DNA of 64,000 bases, taken from Streptomyces roseolus (lineage in GTDB: Bacteria > Actinomycetota > Actinomycetes > Streptomycetales > Streptomycetaceae). A program made the translations under genes and the position numbers. Where the stretch lies: contig NZ_BMTV01000008.1 of NCBI RefSeq assembly GCF_014649855.1, forward strand, positions 221,754 through 285,753. Direction: 5' to 3'. Shown here in pieces: positions 17,357 through 25,740 of this stretch (positions are counted from its first letter, which is position 1; the number at the start of each line of letters is the position of its first letter). Below the pieces are notes generated by a model, which did no database searches, had not been told where the DNA came from, and worked only from the letters and a program-made list of their open reading frames with translations.

Positions 17357-18906
17357 GTCTCCCCCTCCTCGTGGTGTCCGCCGCGGACGCCGTCGAGGTC
17401 CGCCCCGGGGGAACCGGACCAGTCCACGAGGCGGTTGGGGTCGTCGAAGAGGACGGCGAGGTGCCGCCCCACGTGGACGTCCCGCTGACCGGCGGCGGCG
17501 GTGGCCGCGTCCTTGCGCAACTGGTGGACGCGTTGCGGCAGTTCGATCGCTTTCCCTCTCAGGAGCCGTTTGGCCCGTTTGCGGAAGTCGGCGGGGGCCG
17601 CCGGGCGCCGGTCCCAGACGGCCATCGGCACGCCCGCGTAGAGGGCCTCGACCAGGGAGGCGTGGCTGCCGTCCCGGTCCCGCTCGGTGGGCAGCGGCGG
17701 GGCGCTGAGGACGACGGAGACGTACCGCTCCTCGGCGGTGAGCTTGCTGTTCCAGCGCTCGCGGTCGTGGTTGCGGTCGCCGACGGTGTCCCAGTGGCAG
17801 GCGGTGTCGGGGCTGTCCAGCGCCCGCTGCCAGCGGTTGTGCCAGCGCCGGTGGAACTCCTTGGCCCGCATGCGCTCCAGGCTGCGCAGCACGACGGGAT
17901 AGGTGAGGCAGAGGGCGGCGGAGGCGTGCGGCCGGAAGGCGACCTGGGTCCATTCCAGGGGTTCGTTCAGCAGCTCGACCGGGAGGACGAACTCCAGGAC
18001 CGGCCGTCCCGGCTGCCGCGCCCAGTCGTGCTCGGCCCGCTGGAGCAGCCGCTCCACGGCGGCGGGCACCTCGTCGAGGGAGACCAGCCGGTCCTCGCCG
18101 CGCTCCGGCCGCCAGGGGCCCGGGCGCATCTGCCGCCAGTGGGACAGCAGGTACCGGTCCGGGTCCATGGCGCTTCTGCACAACTGGACAACGACACAGG
18201 CGGGGGCGGGTTGTGCCGTGCGCCGTTCGGCGAGACCGGTCCGCACGGCCACCAGGGCGGCGCGCCGTTCGAGCCTCTTGGCCTGGATGTCGTTCCACTC
18301 GCGCAGCCCGGCGGCGGTCCGCGCGTCGGCCGGGCCGCCGTCGTCGAGCCCGGCGGCCACGTGCTCGACCAGGACCATGGTGGGGAGCAGGCCGTCGGGG
18401 CGGGTGTTGGCGCGGCTGAGGTAGTCGAAGGCCTCGGCGAGGGTGGTGACGGGCCGGCCGGGGAGCGGGAGGCCGTCGGCGGCGGCGTAGAGCAGGCCGT
18501 GCGCGTCGAGGTGGCGGACGCGGGCGAGGAGGCCGGTGACCGCGAGGGCCTCGGCGTCGGGGAGGGCGGGGAGGACCGCCGCCGTCGGGGTGGCGGCGAT
18601 CAGCTCGCGGACCCGGAGGGCGGGGGAGGAGCCGCCGTCGTACAGGGCGAGGGCGGCCGCCAGTTCGTGCAGTCCGCCGGGCTCGCGGCGGCAGTACCGG
18701 ACGATCTCCAGGATCCCGGACCGGGGGCGGTTGTGGCGGGGGATGTCGGCGGCCGCGGGTAAGCGGTCCGCCAGGGTGTCGATGAGGAGGCCGCGGCCCT
18801 CGGTGGTCTCCAGACCCGGTACCGCGCTCAGCTGGTCGACGAGCTCACGCGTGAGATCCGACGCGTGGGCGCCGTGGCCCTCGTCGTACAAAAGCCCCCC
18901 CGTCAC
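17353..18906 (-). CDS. VMAP (vWA-MoxR-associated protein) with N-terminal EAD2-like domain
   Basis: About 517 residues. Residues 17-95 (DLTRELVDQLSAVPGL ... EIVRYCRREPGGLHELAAAL) resemble effector-associated domain 2 and pair in pattern with the caspase C-terminus at 7983. The middle contains helical segments. The C-terminal region (from about residue 250) has the VMAP-C-like features PACVVVQLCRSAMDPDRYLLSHW and LEFVLPVELLNEPLEW. GTG 18906 is preferred because upstream codons to GTG 19002 encode an Arg-rich, non-domain-like tail; GGAG lies close to it. Residue 49 is a TTA codon (18760-18762). First gene of the operon with moxR and the NB-ARC protein. VMAP is thought to bridge trigger and effector (family knowledge). 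Confidence 0.82.
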   Translation of the reverse strand: MTGGLLYDEGHGAHASDLTRELVDQLSAVPGLETTEGRGLLIDTLADRLPAAADIPRHNRPRSGILEIVRYCRREPGGLHELAAALALYDGGSSPALRVRELIAATPTAAVLPALPDAEALAVTGLLARVRHLDAHGLLYAAADGLPLPGRPVTTLAEAFDYLSRANTRPDGLLPTMVLVEHVAAGLDDGGPADARTAAGLREWNDIQAKRLERRAALVAVRTGLAERRTAQPAPACVVVQLCRSAMDPDRYLLSHWRQMRPGPWRPERGEDRLVSLDEVPAAVERLLQRAEHDWARQPGRPVLEFVLPVELLNEPLEWTQVAFRPHASAALCLTYPVVLRSLERMRAKEFHRRWHNRWQRALDSPDTACHWDTVGDRNHDRERWNSKLTAEERYVSVVLSAPPLPTERDRDGSHASLVEALYAGVPMAVWDRRPAAPADFRKRAKRLLRGKAIELPQRVHQLRKDAATAAAGQRDVHVGRHLAVLFDDPNRLVDWSGSPGADLDGVRGGHHEEGET

Positions 18907-19038
18907 GGCTCCGGTGTTTCTCCGACTCCCGATCGCGCCTGGGTAGTTCGGGCGCCGTCGCCCTGTCGTCCAGGGTATGGCGAGGCCCGGAGACGTCGCC
19001 ACCCTGTTCGACGGGTTCCTCCCCCGGAATCGCCGGGA

Positions 19039-19455
<417 letters not shown>

Positions 19456-19503
19456 GAGGTCTTCCGTTCCTGTTCCTCGGGAAGGGCTGGTCCCTTATTT
19501 GTA

Positions 19504-19539
19504 GCGCACGATTTAGTTGTGCACAACTGAATCGTGCGC
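19504..19539. promoter_or_regulatory. Near-perfect 36-bp palindrome, probable OhrR operator
   Basis: Two 18-nt half-sites, GCGCACGATTTAGTTGTG and CACAACTGAATCGTGCGC, are reverse complements with 17 of 18 pairs matched (one T/G mismatch). It is centred in the ohr/ohrR gap, 48 bp before the ohr start and 27 bp before ohrR. The core TTGTGCACAA resembles MarR/OhrR-type operators. It probably represses both genes. Confidence 0.85.
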
Positions 19540-19566
19540 GGAAGGTACCTCGCGTACCCTGGGGGC

Positions 19567-20052
19567 ATGGAGACGCTCGACACGGTCCCGGACGAGGACT
19601 TCCTTCGGCTCGACCACCAGATCTGCTTCTCGCTGCACGCGGCGACCCGCGCCTTCAACGGCGTCTACCGCGAGGCGCTCAAGGAGCTCGGGCTCACCTA
19701 CCCCCAGTACCTCGTCATGCTCGTCCTCTGGGAGCACGGCGAACTGCCCGTGAAGGGCATCGGCGAGCGGCTGCGGCTCGACTCCGGCACCCTGTCGCCG
19801 CTGCTCAAGCGCCTGGAGGCGGCCGGATACGTCGAGCGCCGGCGCAGCGCGGAGGACGAGCGCTCCGTCACCGTCCGCGCCACCGGCGCCGGCGCGGAGC
19901 TCCGTGAGCGGGCCCTCGGCGTGCCCCGGCGGATCGCCGCCGCCACCGGCCTCGACCTCGCCGAGATCGCCGAGCTGCGCGACCGGCTCGGCGCCCTCGC
20001 CGCCCGCCTCGACGGCATCGACCCCGACGCGCTGCGCCCCTCCTGCGGCTGA
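19567..20052 (+). CDS. ohrR: OhrR, MarR-family organic peroxide sensor
   Basis: A 161-residue winged-helix MarR regulator. C20 in LDHQICFSLHAATRAF sits where OhrR proteins carry the single peroxide-sensing cysteine, near the first helix. The winged helix follows in LGLTYPQYLVMLVLWEHGE and LSPLLKRLEAAGYVERRRSAEDER. ATG 19567; a longer frame from 19534 would start inside the palindrome and is rejected. Divergent from ohr. Oxidation of C20 should release DNA and derepress both genes (family knowledge). Confidence 0.93.
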   Translation: METLDTVPDEDFLRLDHQICFSLHAATRAFNGVYREALKELGLTYPQYLVMLVLWEHGELPVKGIGERLRLDSGTLSPLLKRLEAAGYVERRRSAEDERSVTVRATGAGAELRERALGVPRRIAAATGLDLAEIAELRDRLGALAARLDGIDPDALRPSCG

Positions 20053-20122
20053 CCGCCCCGGCCCACCCGGGGCGACAGGAAATGTAAGGGCCGAATCTCG
20101 GAGGCGTTCCTATACTCACCCC

Positions 20123-20617
20123 ATGTCCGAGATCACCATCCGCCGCGCCACCGCGGCCGACTCCAAGCGGCTGACCCGGCTCGTCCGGGGCTCCGCCGCC
20201 TACCGGGGGCCGTACGCCGTCATGGTCGACGGCTACCGGGTCGGCGGGGCCTACATCGAGCACCACCCGGTCCACGTCGCCGTGGACGCGGACGACCGCG
20301 TCCTCGGCTTCTACGCGCTCCTGCTCGACGAGGCCGAACTCGACCTCGCCTTCGTCGCCGACTCCGCCCAGGGCCTCGGCATCGGCCGTCTGCTCATGGC
20401 CCACATGAACCGCGCCGCCCGCGCCGCCGGCCTCACCGCCGTCCGGGTCGTCGCCCACCCGCCCGCCGAGGAGTTCTACCTGCGCACCGGCGCCCGCCGC
20501 ACCGGCACCGTCGCCGCCTCCGGACGCATCCACTGGGACCGGCCCGAGCTCACCTACGACCTCACCGGCCCCGCGGACCCCGCCGATCCCGCCGGTCCCG
20601 TCGCGGACGCCTCGTGA
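20123..20617 (+). CDS. GNAT family N-acetyltransferase
   Basis: A 164-residue GNAT protein. The acetyl-CoA binding motif A is seen as LDLAFVADSAQGLGIGRLLMAHM, with the Q-x-x-G-x-G loop, followed by VRVVAHPPAEEFYLRTGARRTG. The Pro/Ala-rich last 20 residues lie outside the fold. ATG 20123. Its stop overlaps the GTG of the next MFS gene (GTGA), so acetylation and export of the same compound, for example an antibiotic or polyamine, is possible. The substrate is unknown. Confidence 0.85.
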   Translation: MSEITIRRATAADSKRLTRLVRGSAAYRGPYAVMVDGYRVGGAYIEHHPVHVAVDADDRVLGFYALLLDEAELDLAFVADSAQGLGIGRLLMAHMNRAARAAGLTAVRVVAHPPAEEFYLRTGARRTGTVAASGRIHWDRPELTYDLTGPADPADPAGPVADAS

Positions 20618-21870
20618 CCGGCGTCGAGGCGCCGCAGGAGGAGAAGCGGCGGATCTTCGCCGACCTCACCCCGCTGCGCACCTCCGCCGACTACCGCCGC
20701 CTCTGGTTCGGGAACACCGTCTCCTGGGTCGGCCAGGGCATGACCACCCTGGCGATCTCCCTCCAGGTGTACGACATCACCGGCTCGGCCTTCTCCGTCG
20801 GCCTCGTCGGCCTCTTCTCCCTCGTCCCGCTCGTCGTCTTCGGCCTCTACGGCGGCGCGATCGCCGACACCGTCGACCGGCGCACCCTCGGACTCGTCGG
20901 CGCCACCGGCGCCGCCGCCCTCTCCGCCGCGCTCGCCGCCGCCGCCTTCGCCGGCTTCCACCGCGTCTGGTTCCTCTACGCGATCGTCGCCCTCCAGGCC
21001 GTCTGCGGCGCCCTCAACGCACCCGCCCGCAGCGCCATGATCCCCCGCCTGCTCCCGCCCGAGCAGCTGCGCGCCGCCAACGCGCTCAACTCCATGGTCA
21101 TGACCTTCGGCACCCTCGTCGGACCCAGCCTCGGCGGGGTCGTCGTCGGCTTCGCCGGCTACCAGACCGCCTACACGATCGACGCCCTCGCCTTCTTCGC
21201 GAGCCTGTACGCGATGTGGCGGCTGCCCTCCATGCCACCGGAGCACACCGGGGCGAAGAGGGCCTCCGTCCTGGACGGGCTGCGCTTCCTCGGCACCCGC
21301 CCCAACCTGCGGGCGACCTTCGTCTCCGACCTCTTCGCGATGATCCTCGCCCAGCCGAAGGCGCTCTTCCCCGCCGTCGCCGTCCTCTGGTTCGGCGGCG
21401 ACGCCAAGACCACCGGCCTCCTCGTCGCCGCACCCGCGTTCGGCGCGCTCCTCGGCGGGGTGATCTCCGGCTGGCAGAACCGGATCCGCCGCCACGGGCA
21501 GGCCATCCTCGTCTCCGTCGCCGCCTGGGGCCTCGCGATCGCCGCCTTCGGCCTCAGCCGGAACCTCTGGATCGGACTGCTCTGCCTCGCCGTCGCCGGA
21601 TACGCCGACACCTCGTCGATGATCTTCCGCAACACGATGATGCAGGTCGCCGCCCCCGACGAGATGCGCGGCCGGCTCCAGGGCGTCTTCATCGTGGTCG
21701 TCGCCGGCGGGCCCCGGCTCGGCGACTTCGTGGCCGGCTCCGTCGCCGACCTCACCTCGCCCACGCTCGCCGTCACCGGCGGCGGACTCGCCTGCGTCCT
21801 CGGCATCGGCGTGTTCTCCCTGTACGCGCGCGGTTTCCGGCGGTACGACGCACTCGACCCCCAGCCCTGA
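20614..21870 (+). CDS. MFS transporter, EntS/MFS_3-like
   Basis: A 418-residue major facilitator protein with 12 hydrophobic segments. It opens with LTPLRTSADYRRLWFGNTVSWVGQGMTTLA, characteristic of the MFS_3 (enterobactin exporter-like) group, and the A-motif-like GGAIADTVDRR follows helix 2. GTG 20614 overlaps the GNAT stop. Likely a proton-driven exporter in the inner membrane. The partner acetyltransferase suggests drug or metabolite resistance, but nothing in the sequence fixes the substrate. Confidence 0.87.
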   Translation: MTGVEAPQEEKRRIFADLTPLRTSADYRRLWFGNTVSWVGQGMTTLAISLQVYDITGSAFSVGLVGLFSLVPLVVFGLYGGAIADTVDRRTLGLVGATGAAALSAALAAAAFAGFHRVWFLYAIVALQAVCGALNAPARSAMIPRLLPPEQLRAANALNSMVMTFGTLVGPSLGGVVVGFAGYQTAYTIDALAFFASLYAMWRLPSMPPEHTGAKRASVLDGLRFLGTRPNLRATFVSDLFAMILAQPKALFPAVAVLWFGGDAKTTGLLVAAPAFGALLGGVISGWQNRIRRHGQAILVSVAAWGLAIAAFGLSRNLWIGLLCLAVAGYADTSSMIFRNTMMQVAAPDEMRGRLQGVFIVVVAGGPRLGDFVAGSVADLTSPTLAVTGGGLACVLGIGVFSLYARGFRRYDALDPQP

Positions 21871-22014
21871 ACCCCCCTCGACCGCCTGGCGGTTGGCCGC
21901 CACGGCACATAGCCGCCAGCCGGGACGGGGGTCAACTCCCGTCCCCAGCGGCCAGACTCCTCGCGGATCCGGAACCTCCACCCCCGAACCCCCGGGTCCG
22001 CGAGGAGTCGTTCG

Positions 22015-25000
22015 ATGACCGCACCGCTGACCAGAGGGAGGGCCGGGCTGATCGCCGCGGGCGTCTCCCTCGTGCTGCTCACGGCCGGGCAGACCGCCGC
22101 CGCGCCGGGCGCCACGGCCGCCGCCGTGCCCGGCACCTTCACCGGCCCGGCCACCGCCACCACCGCCACCACCGTCACCCTCGTCACCGGCGACCGGGTC
22201 ACCCTCACCGCGCTCGGCGACGGCCGGCGGACCGTCACCGTCGACCGGGCGAAGGGCGCCACCGGGGCCGTCCGCACCCAGGTCACCGACGGCCGGGTCA
22301 GCGTCGTCCCCGACGAGGCCCGGGCCCTCCTCGCCGCCGGCGTCCTCGACCCGCGCCTCTTCGACGTCACCGGCCTCGCCGAGCAGGGCGTCACCGGTGC
22401 GCTCCCGCTGATCGTCACGTACGGCAAGGGGACCCGCGCCGCCGGCGCCCCCCGCGGCACCGAGACCGTCCGCGCGCTGCCCAGCGTCGGCGGCGCCGCC
22501 GTCACCGCCACCGACCCGGCCGCCTTCTGGCGCTCCCTCACCTCCCGGCAGGCCCGCGCCGCCGCCCCCGCCAAGGTCTGGCTCGACGCCCGGGTACGGG
22601 CGGCCATGGCCGACTCCAACGCCCAGATCGGCACCCCGAAGGCCTGGGAGGCCGGGCTCACCGGCAAGGGCGTCAAGGTCGCCGTCCTCGACACCGGCGT
22701 CGACGCCTCCCACCCCGACCTCGCCGGCCGGGTCGCCGAGTCGAAGTCCTTCATCGCCGGCGAGGAGGTCGCCGACCGCAACGGCCACGGCACCCACGTC
22801 GCCTCCACCGTCGGCGGCAGCGGCGCCGGCTCCGACGGCGCGGAGAAGGGCGTCGCCCCCGGCGCCACCCTCGCCGTCGGCAAGGTGCTCAGCGACGAGG
22901 GCTCGGGCACCGAGTCGCAGATCATCGCCGGCATGGAGTGGGCCGCCAAGGACATCGACGCGAAGATCGTCTCGATGAGCCTCGGCTCCCGCGAGGGCAG
23001 CGACGGCACCGATCCGATGGCCCGGGCCGTCGACACCCTCTCCGCCGAGACCGGCGCCCTCTTCGTCGTCGCCGCCGGCAACTCCGGTGCCCCCGGCACC
23101 ATCGGCTCGCCCGGCGCCGCCGACTCCGCCCTCACCGTCGGCGCCGTCGACTCCGCCGACGAGGCCGCGTACTTCACCAGCCAGGGCCCCCGCCACCGCG
23201 ACCAGGCCCTCAAGCCGGACCTCTCCGCGCCCGGCGTCGGCATCCTCGCCGCCCGCTCCGGGCTCACCGAGGGCACCGGCCTCTACACCTCGATGAACGG
23301 CACCTCCATGGCGACCCCGCACGTCGCCGGAGTCGCCGCCCTGCTCGCCGAGCAGCACCCCGACTGGACCGGCGCCCAGCTCAAGAACGCCCTCATGTCG
23401 AGCTCCAAGCCCCTCGACGCCTCCGCGTACGCCCTCGGCGCCGGCCGCGTCGACGTCGCCGCCGCCATCGCCGCGGACGTCACCGCCACCGGCTCCGCCG
23501 ACCTCGGCTTCCTCGCCTGGCCCTACGAGGAGAACAAGCCGGTCACGAAGACCGTCACCTACACCAACTCCTCCGACGCGCCCGTCGAGCTGACCCTCGC
23601 CGTTGAGGGCATGCCCGCCGGCACCGCCACCCTCGCCGACACCACCCTCACCGTCCCGGCCCGCGGCACCGCCTCCACCACCGTCACCGGCGACGGCACC
23701 GGCGCCCCGGTCGGCACCAGCTCCGGCCGGATCACCGCCACCGCCGGCGGCGCCCCGGTCGCCCACACCGCCCTCGGCCTGGTCAAGGAGGAGGAGCGCT
23801 ACACCCTCACCGTCCACGTCAAGGACCGCGACGGCGCCCCCGCCGCCGCCGGCCTCGGCCTGCGGAACCTCACCACCGGCACCGACCCCTTCCCCGCCTC
23901 CGTCGGCGACTCCGGCACCGTCGAACTGCGCCTGAAGCCCGGCACGTACACCGTCGACACCTTCCTCGACGTGCGCGGGGCGAAGGGCGCCGACTCCCTC
24001 GGCCTCGGCTTCCTGGCCGCCCCCGAGGTCGTCCTCGACCGCGACCGCGAGATCACCCTCGACGGCCGGCGCCTGCGCGAGATACGCGCCGACGTCGAGA
24101 AGCGCACCGAGACCCGCCAGCTGGTCATGGAGTACGACCGCGAGGCGAACGGCGTCTCCTACACCGACATCGTGCAGGTGCCCCCGCTCTACGACTCGCT
24201 CTTCGCCGCGCCCACCGCGCCCGTCACGAGCGGCACCTTCGAGTACCGCACCGTCTGGCGGCTCGGCAAGCCCCTCCTGGAGGCGAACGTCGGCGGCGAC
24301 CGCCTCGCCGACCTGCGCCCGCAGGCCGGCGCCGGCCTGCTCGAAGGCCGCCACCGCCTCCGCCTCGCCGACGCGGGCACCGGCACCCCCGCCGAGTACG
24401 CGGACCGGGACGTCACCGGTAGGGCCGTCCTCGTCCGCCTCGCCCCCGGCGCCGATCCCGCCGAGGCCGCCCAGACCGCCCAGGACGCCGGCGCCGGGGC
24501 CCTGATCGTCACCGACGACGCCGCGGGCCGGCTCATGAAGTGGTTCGGCACCGCCGACCACCAGGAACGCCCGCTGCCCGTCGCCACCGTGAACCGCGCC
24601 GACGCCGCCCGGATCGCCGCCGGCGCCGCCCGCGGCGAGCGGATCGACCTCACCGGCACCCGCTTCACCCCGTACGTCTACGACCTCTCCGAGGGCCACC
24701 CCGGCCGCATCGGCACCGACCTGGTCTTCCGGCCCGGCGACCGGGACCTCGCCACCGTCCGCTCCACCTTCCGCGCCCCCACCGGCCGCGAGGAGGACGG
24801 CGGCGAGTTCCGCTACTCCCTCACCGACTCCTTCCCGGTCGGCGTCGGCTTCAAGGAGCGGATCGGCTTCCCGGCCGAGCGCACCGAGTACGTCTCCACC
24901 GGCACCGGCCAGCAGTGGCACGAGTCCGTCGACCTCGGCACCTCCCTGGAGCAGCGCGGCGGCCGCTCCGTCTACCGCGGCGGCTCCACCGTCCGCCTCG

Positions 25001-25692
25001 ACTGGTTCGGCCCCGCCTGGCACCCCTGGCTCGGCACCGGCCTCGGCTGGGGCCAGCAGCGCGCCGGCAACGACCTGCGCTTCAACACCCCCGGCTGGGG
25101 CGACTCCGGCACCGACCACACGGGCTTCGGCGACGTGTGGGGCGACGACACCATGACCCAGTACACCGAGGTGTTCGTGGACGGCGTCTCGAAGGGCCGC
25201 AGGACGGGCTCCGGCTACAACCTCTGGGACGCGCCCGCCCAGGAGGCCACGTACAAGGTCGTCACCGAGACCGCCCTCGACCCCGCCCGCTGGCGGCTCG
25301 GCGCCGAGGGCCGCGCCGAGTGGACCGTCCGCTCCGCCGAGACCCCGGCCGACCGGTACACCTTCCTGCCGATGCTCAACCTCGGCTTCGACCTCGACAC
25401 CGACCTGTACGGGAACGTCCGGGCCGGATCCCGGCTCCCCGTCGGCGTCTTCGCCGAGTACGTGAAGGGCGCCGCCGGCACCGGTACGGTCACCGGCGCC
25501 CGCCTGGAGGTCTCGTACGACGACGGCGCCACCTGGAGCGGGGTGCCCCTCCGGAAGGGCCGCGGCGCCTCCTGGACCGGCGAGCTCCGCGTCCCGTCCG
25601 GTGCGGCGGCCGTCTCCCTGCGGGCCGGTGCCACCGACGACCGGGGCGGCTCCGTCACCCAGGAGCTGATCCACGCCGTCGGCGTGAGGTAG
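22015..25692 (+). CDS. Large secreted S8 subtilisin-family serine protease
   Basis: A 1225-residue secreted protease. A Sec signal peptide (residues 1-31, hydrophobic core AGVSLVLLTAG, cleavage near TAAA-PG) precedes a propeptide to about 195. The subtilase domain has D226 (AVLDTGVD), H258 (NGHGTHVAS), oxyanion N356 (AAGNSG) and S431 (NGTSMATPHVAG). After about 490 come beta-rich domains. A PA-like segment (about 795-865, AVLVRLAPGADPAEAAQTAQDAGAGALIV) may gate the active site. ATG 22015 ends the preceding 144-bp gap. The long C-terminal architecture is typical of Streptomyces extracellular subtilisins of over 1000 residues. A terminator follows. Role: extracellular protein degradation during growth or differentiation. 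Confidence 0.93.
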   Translation: MTAPLTRGRAGLIAAGVSLVLLTAGQTAAAPGATAAAVPGTFTGPATATTATTVTLVTGDRVTLTALGDGRRTVTVDRAKGATGAVRTQVTDGRVSVVPDEARALLAAGVLDPRLFDVTGLAEQGVTGALPLIVTYGKGTRAAGAPRGTETVRALPSVGGAAVTATDPAAFWRSLTSRQARAAAPAKVWLDARVRAAMADSNAQIGTPKAWEAGLTGKGVKVAVLDTGVDASHPDLAGRVAESKSFIAGEEVADRNGHGTHVASTVGGSGAGSDGAEKGVAPGATLAVGKVLSDEGSGTESQIIAGMEWAAKDIDAKIVSMSLGSREGSDGTDPMARAVDTLSAETGALFVVAAGNSGAPGTIGSPGAADSALTVGAVDSADEAAYFTSQGPRHRDQALKPDLSAPGVGILAARSGLTEGTGLYTSMNGTSMATPHVAGVAALLAEQHPDWTGAQLKNALMSSSKPLDASAYALGAGRVDVAAAIAADVTATGSADLGFLAWPYEENKPVTKTVTYTNSSDAPVELTLAVEGMPAGTATLADTTLTVPARGTASTTVTGDGTGAPVGTSSGRITATAGGAPVAHTALGLVKEEERYTLTVHVKDRDGAPAAAGLGLRNLTTGTDPFPASVGDSGTVELRLKPGTYTVDTFLDVRGAKGADSLGLGFLAAPEVVLDRDREITLDGRRLREIRADVEKRTETRQLVMEYDREANGVSYTDIVQVPPLYDSLFAAPTAPVTSGTFEYRTVWRLGKPLLEANVGGDRLADLRPQAGAGLLEGRHRLRLADAGTGTPAEYADRDVTGRAVLVRLAPGADPAEAAQTAQDAGAGALIVTDDAAGRLMKWFGTADHQERPLPVATVNRADAARIAAGAARGERIDLTGTRFTPYVYDLSEGHPGRIGTDLVFRPGDRDLATVRSTFRAPTGREEDGGEFRYSLTDSFPVGVGFKERIGFPAERTEYVSTGTGQQWHESVDLGTSLEQRGGRSVYRGGSTVRLDWFGPAWHPWLGTGLGWGQQRAGNDLRFNTPGWGDSGTDHTGFGDVWGDDTMTQYTEVFVDGVSKGRRTGSGYNLWDAPAQEATYKVVTETALDPARWRLGAEGRAEWTVRSAETPADRYTFLPMLNLGFDLDTDLYGNVRAGSRLPVGVFAEYVKGAAGTGTVTGARLEVSYDDGATWSGVPLRKGRGASWTGELRVPSGAAAVSLRAGATDDRGGSVTQELIHAVGVR

Positions 25693-25708
25693 CCCGACGG
25701 AGGGAGGA

Positions 25709-25733
25709 GGGCCGGACCCCCGGGGTCCGGCCC
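25709..25733. terminator. Hairpin terminator between convergent genes
   Basis: GGGCCGGACCCC (25709-25720) and its complement GGGGTCCGGCCC (25722-25733) form an approximately 11-bp stem, followed by TT. It lies 16 bp after the protease stop and 7 bp before the stop of the convergent matB, so it may serve both directions. Confidence 0.75.
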
Positions 25734-25740
25734 TTCGCCG

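Noticed and set aside
18907..19002. Longer VMAP start at GTG 19002
   Set aside because: The added 32 residues are Arg-rich and non-domain-like, and no good ribosome site precedes them. GTG 18906 places the EAD2-like domain near the N-terminus.
20554..25674. 1706-codon minus-strand open frame opposite the MFS and S8 protease genes
   Set aside because: Gly/Ala/Glu/Val low-complexity translation mirrors the codon bias of the real genes, and no ribosome site or domain is visible.
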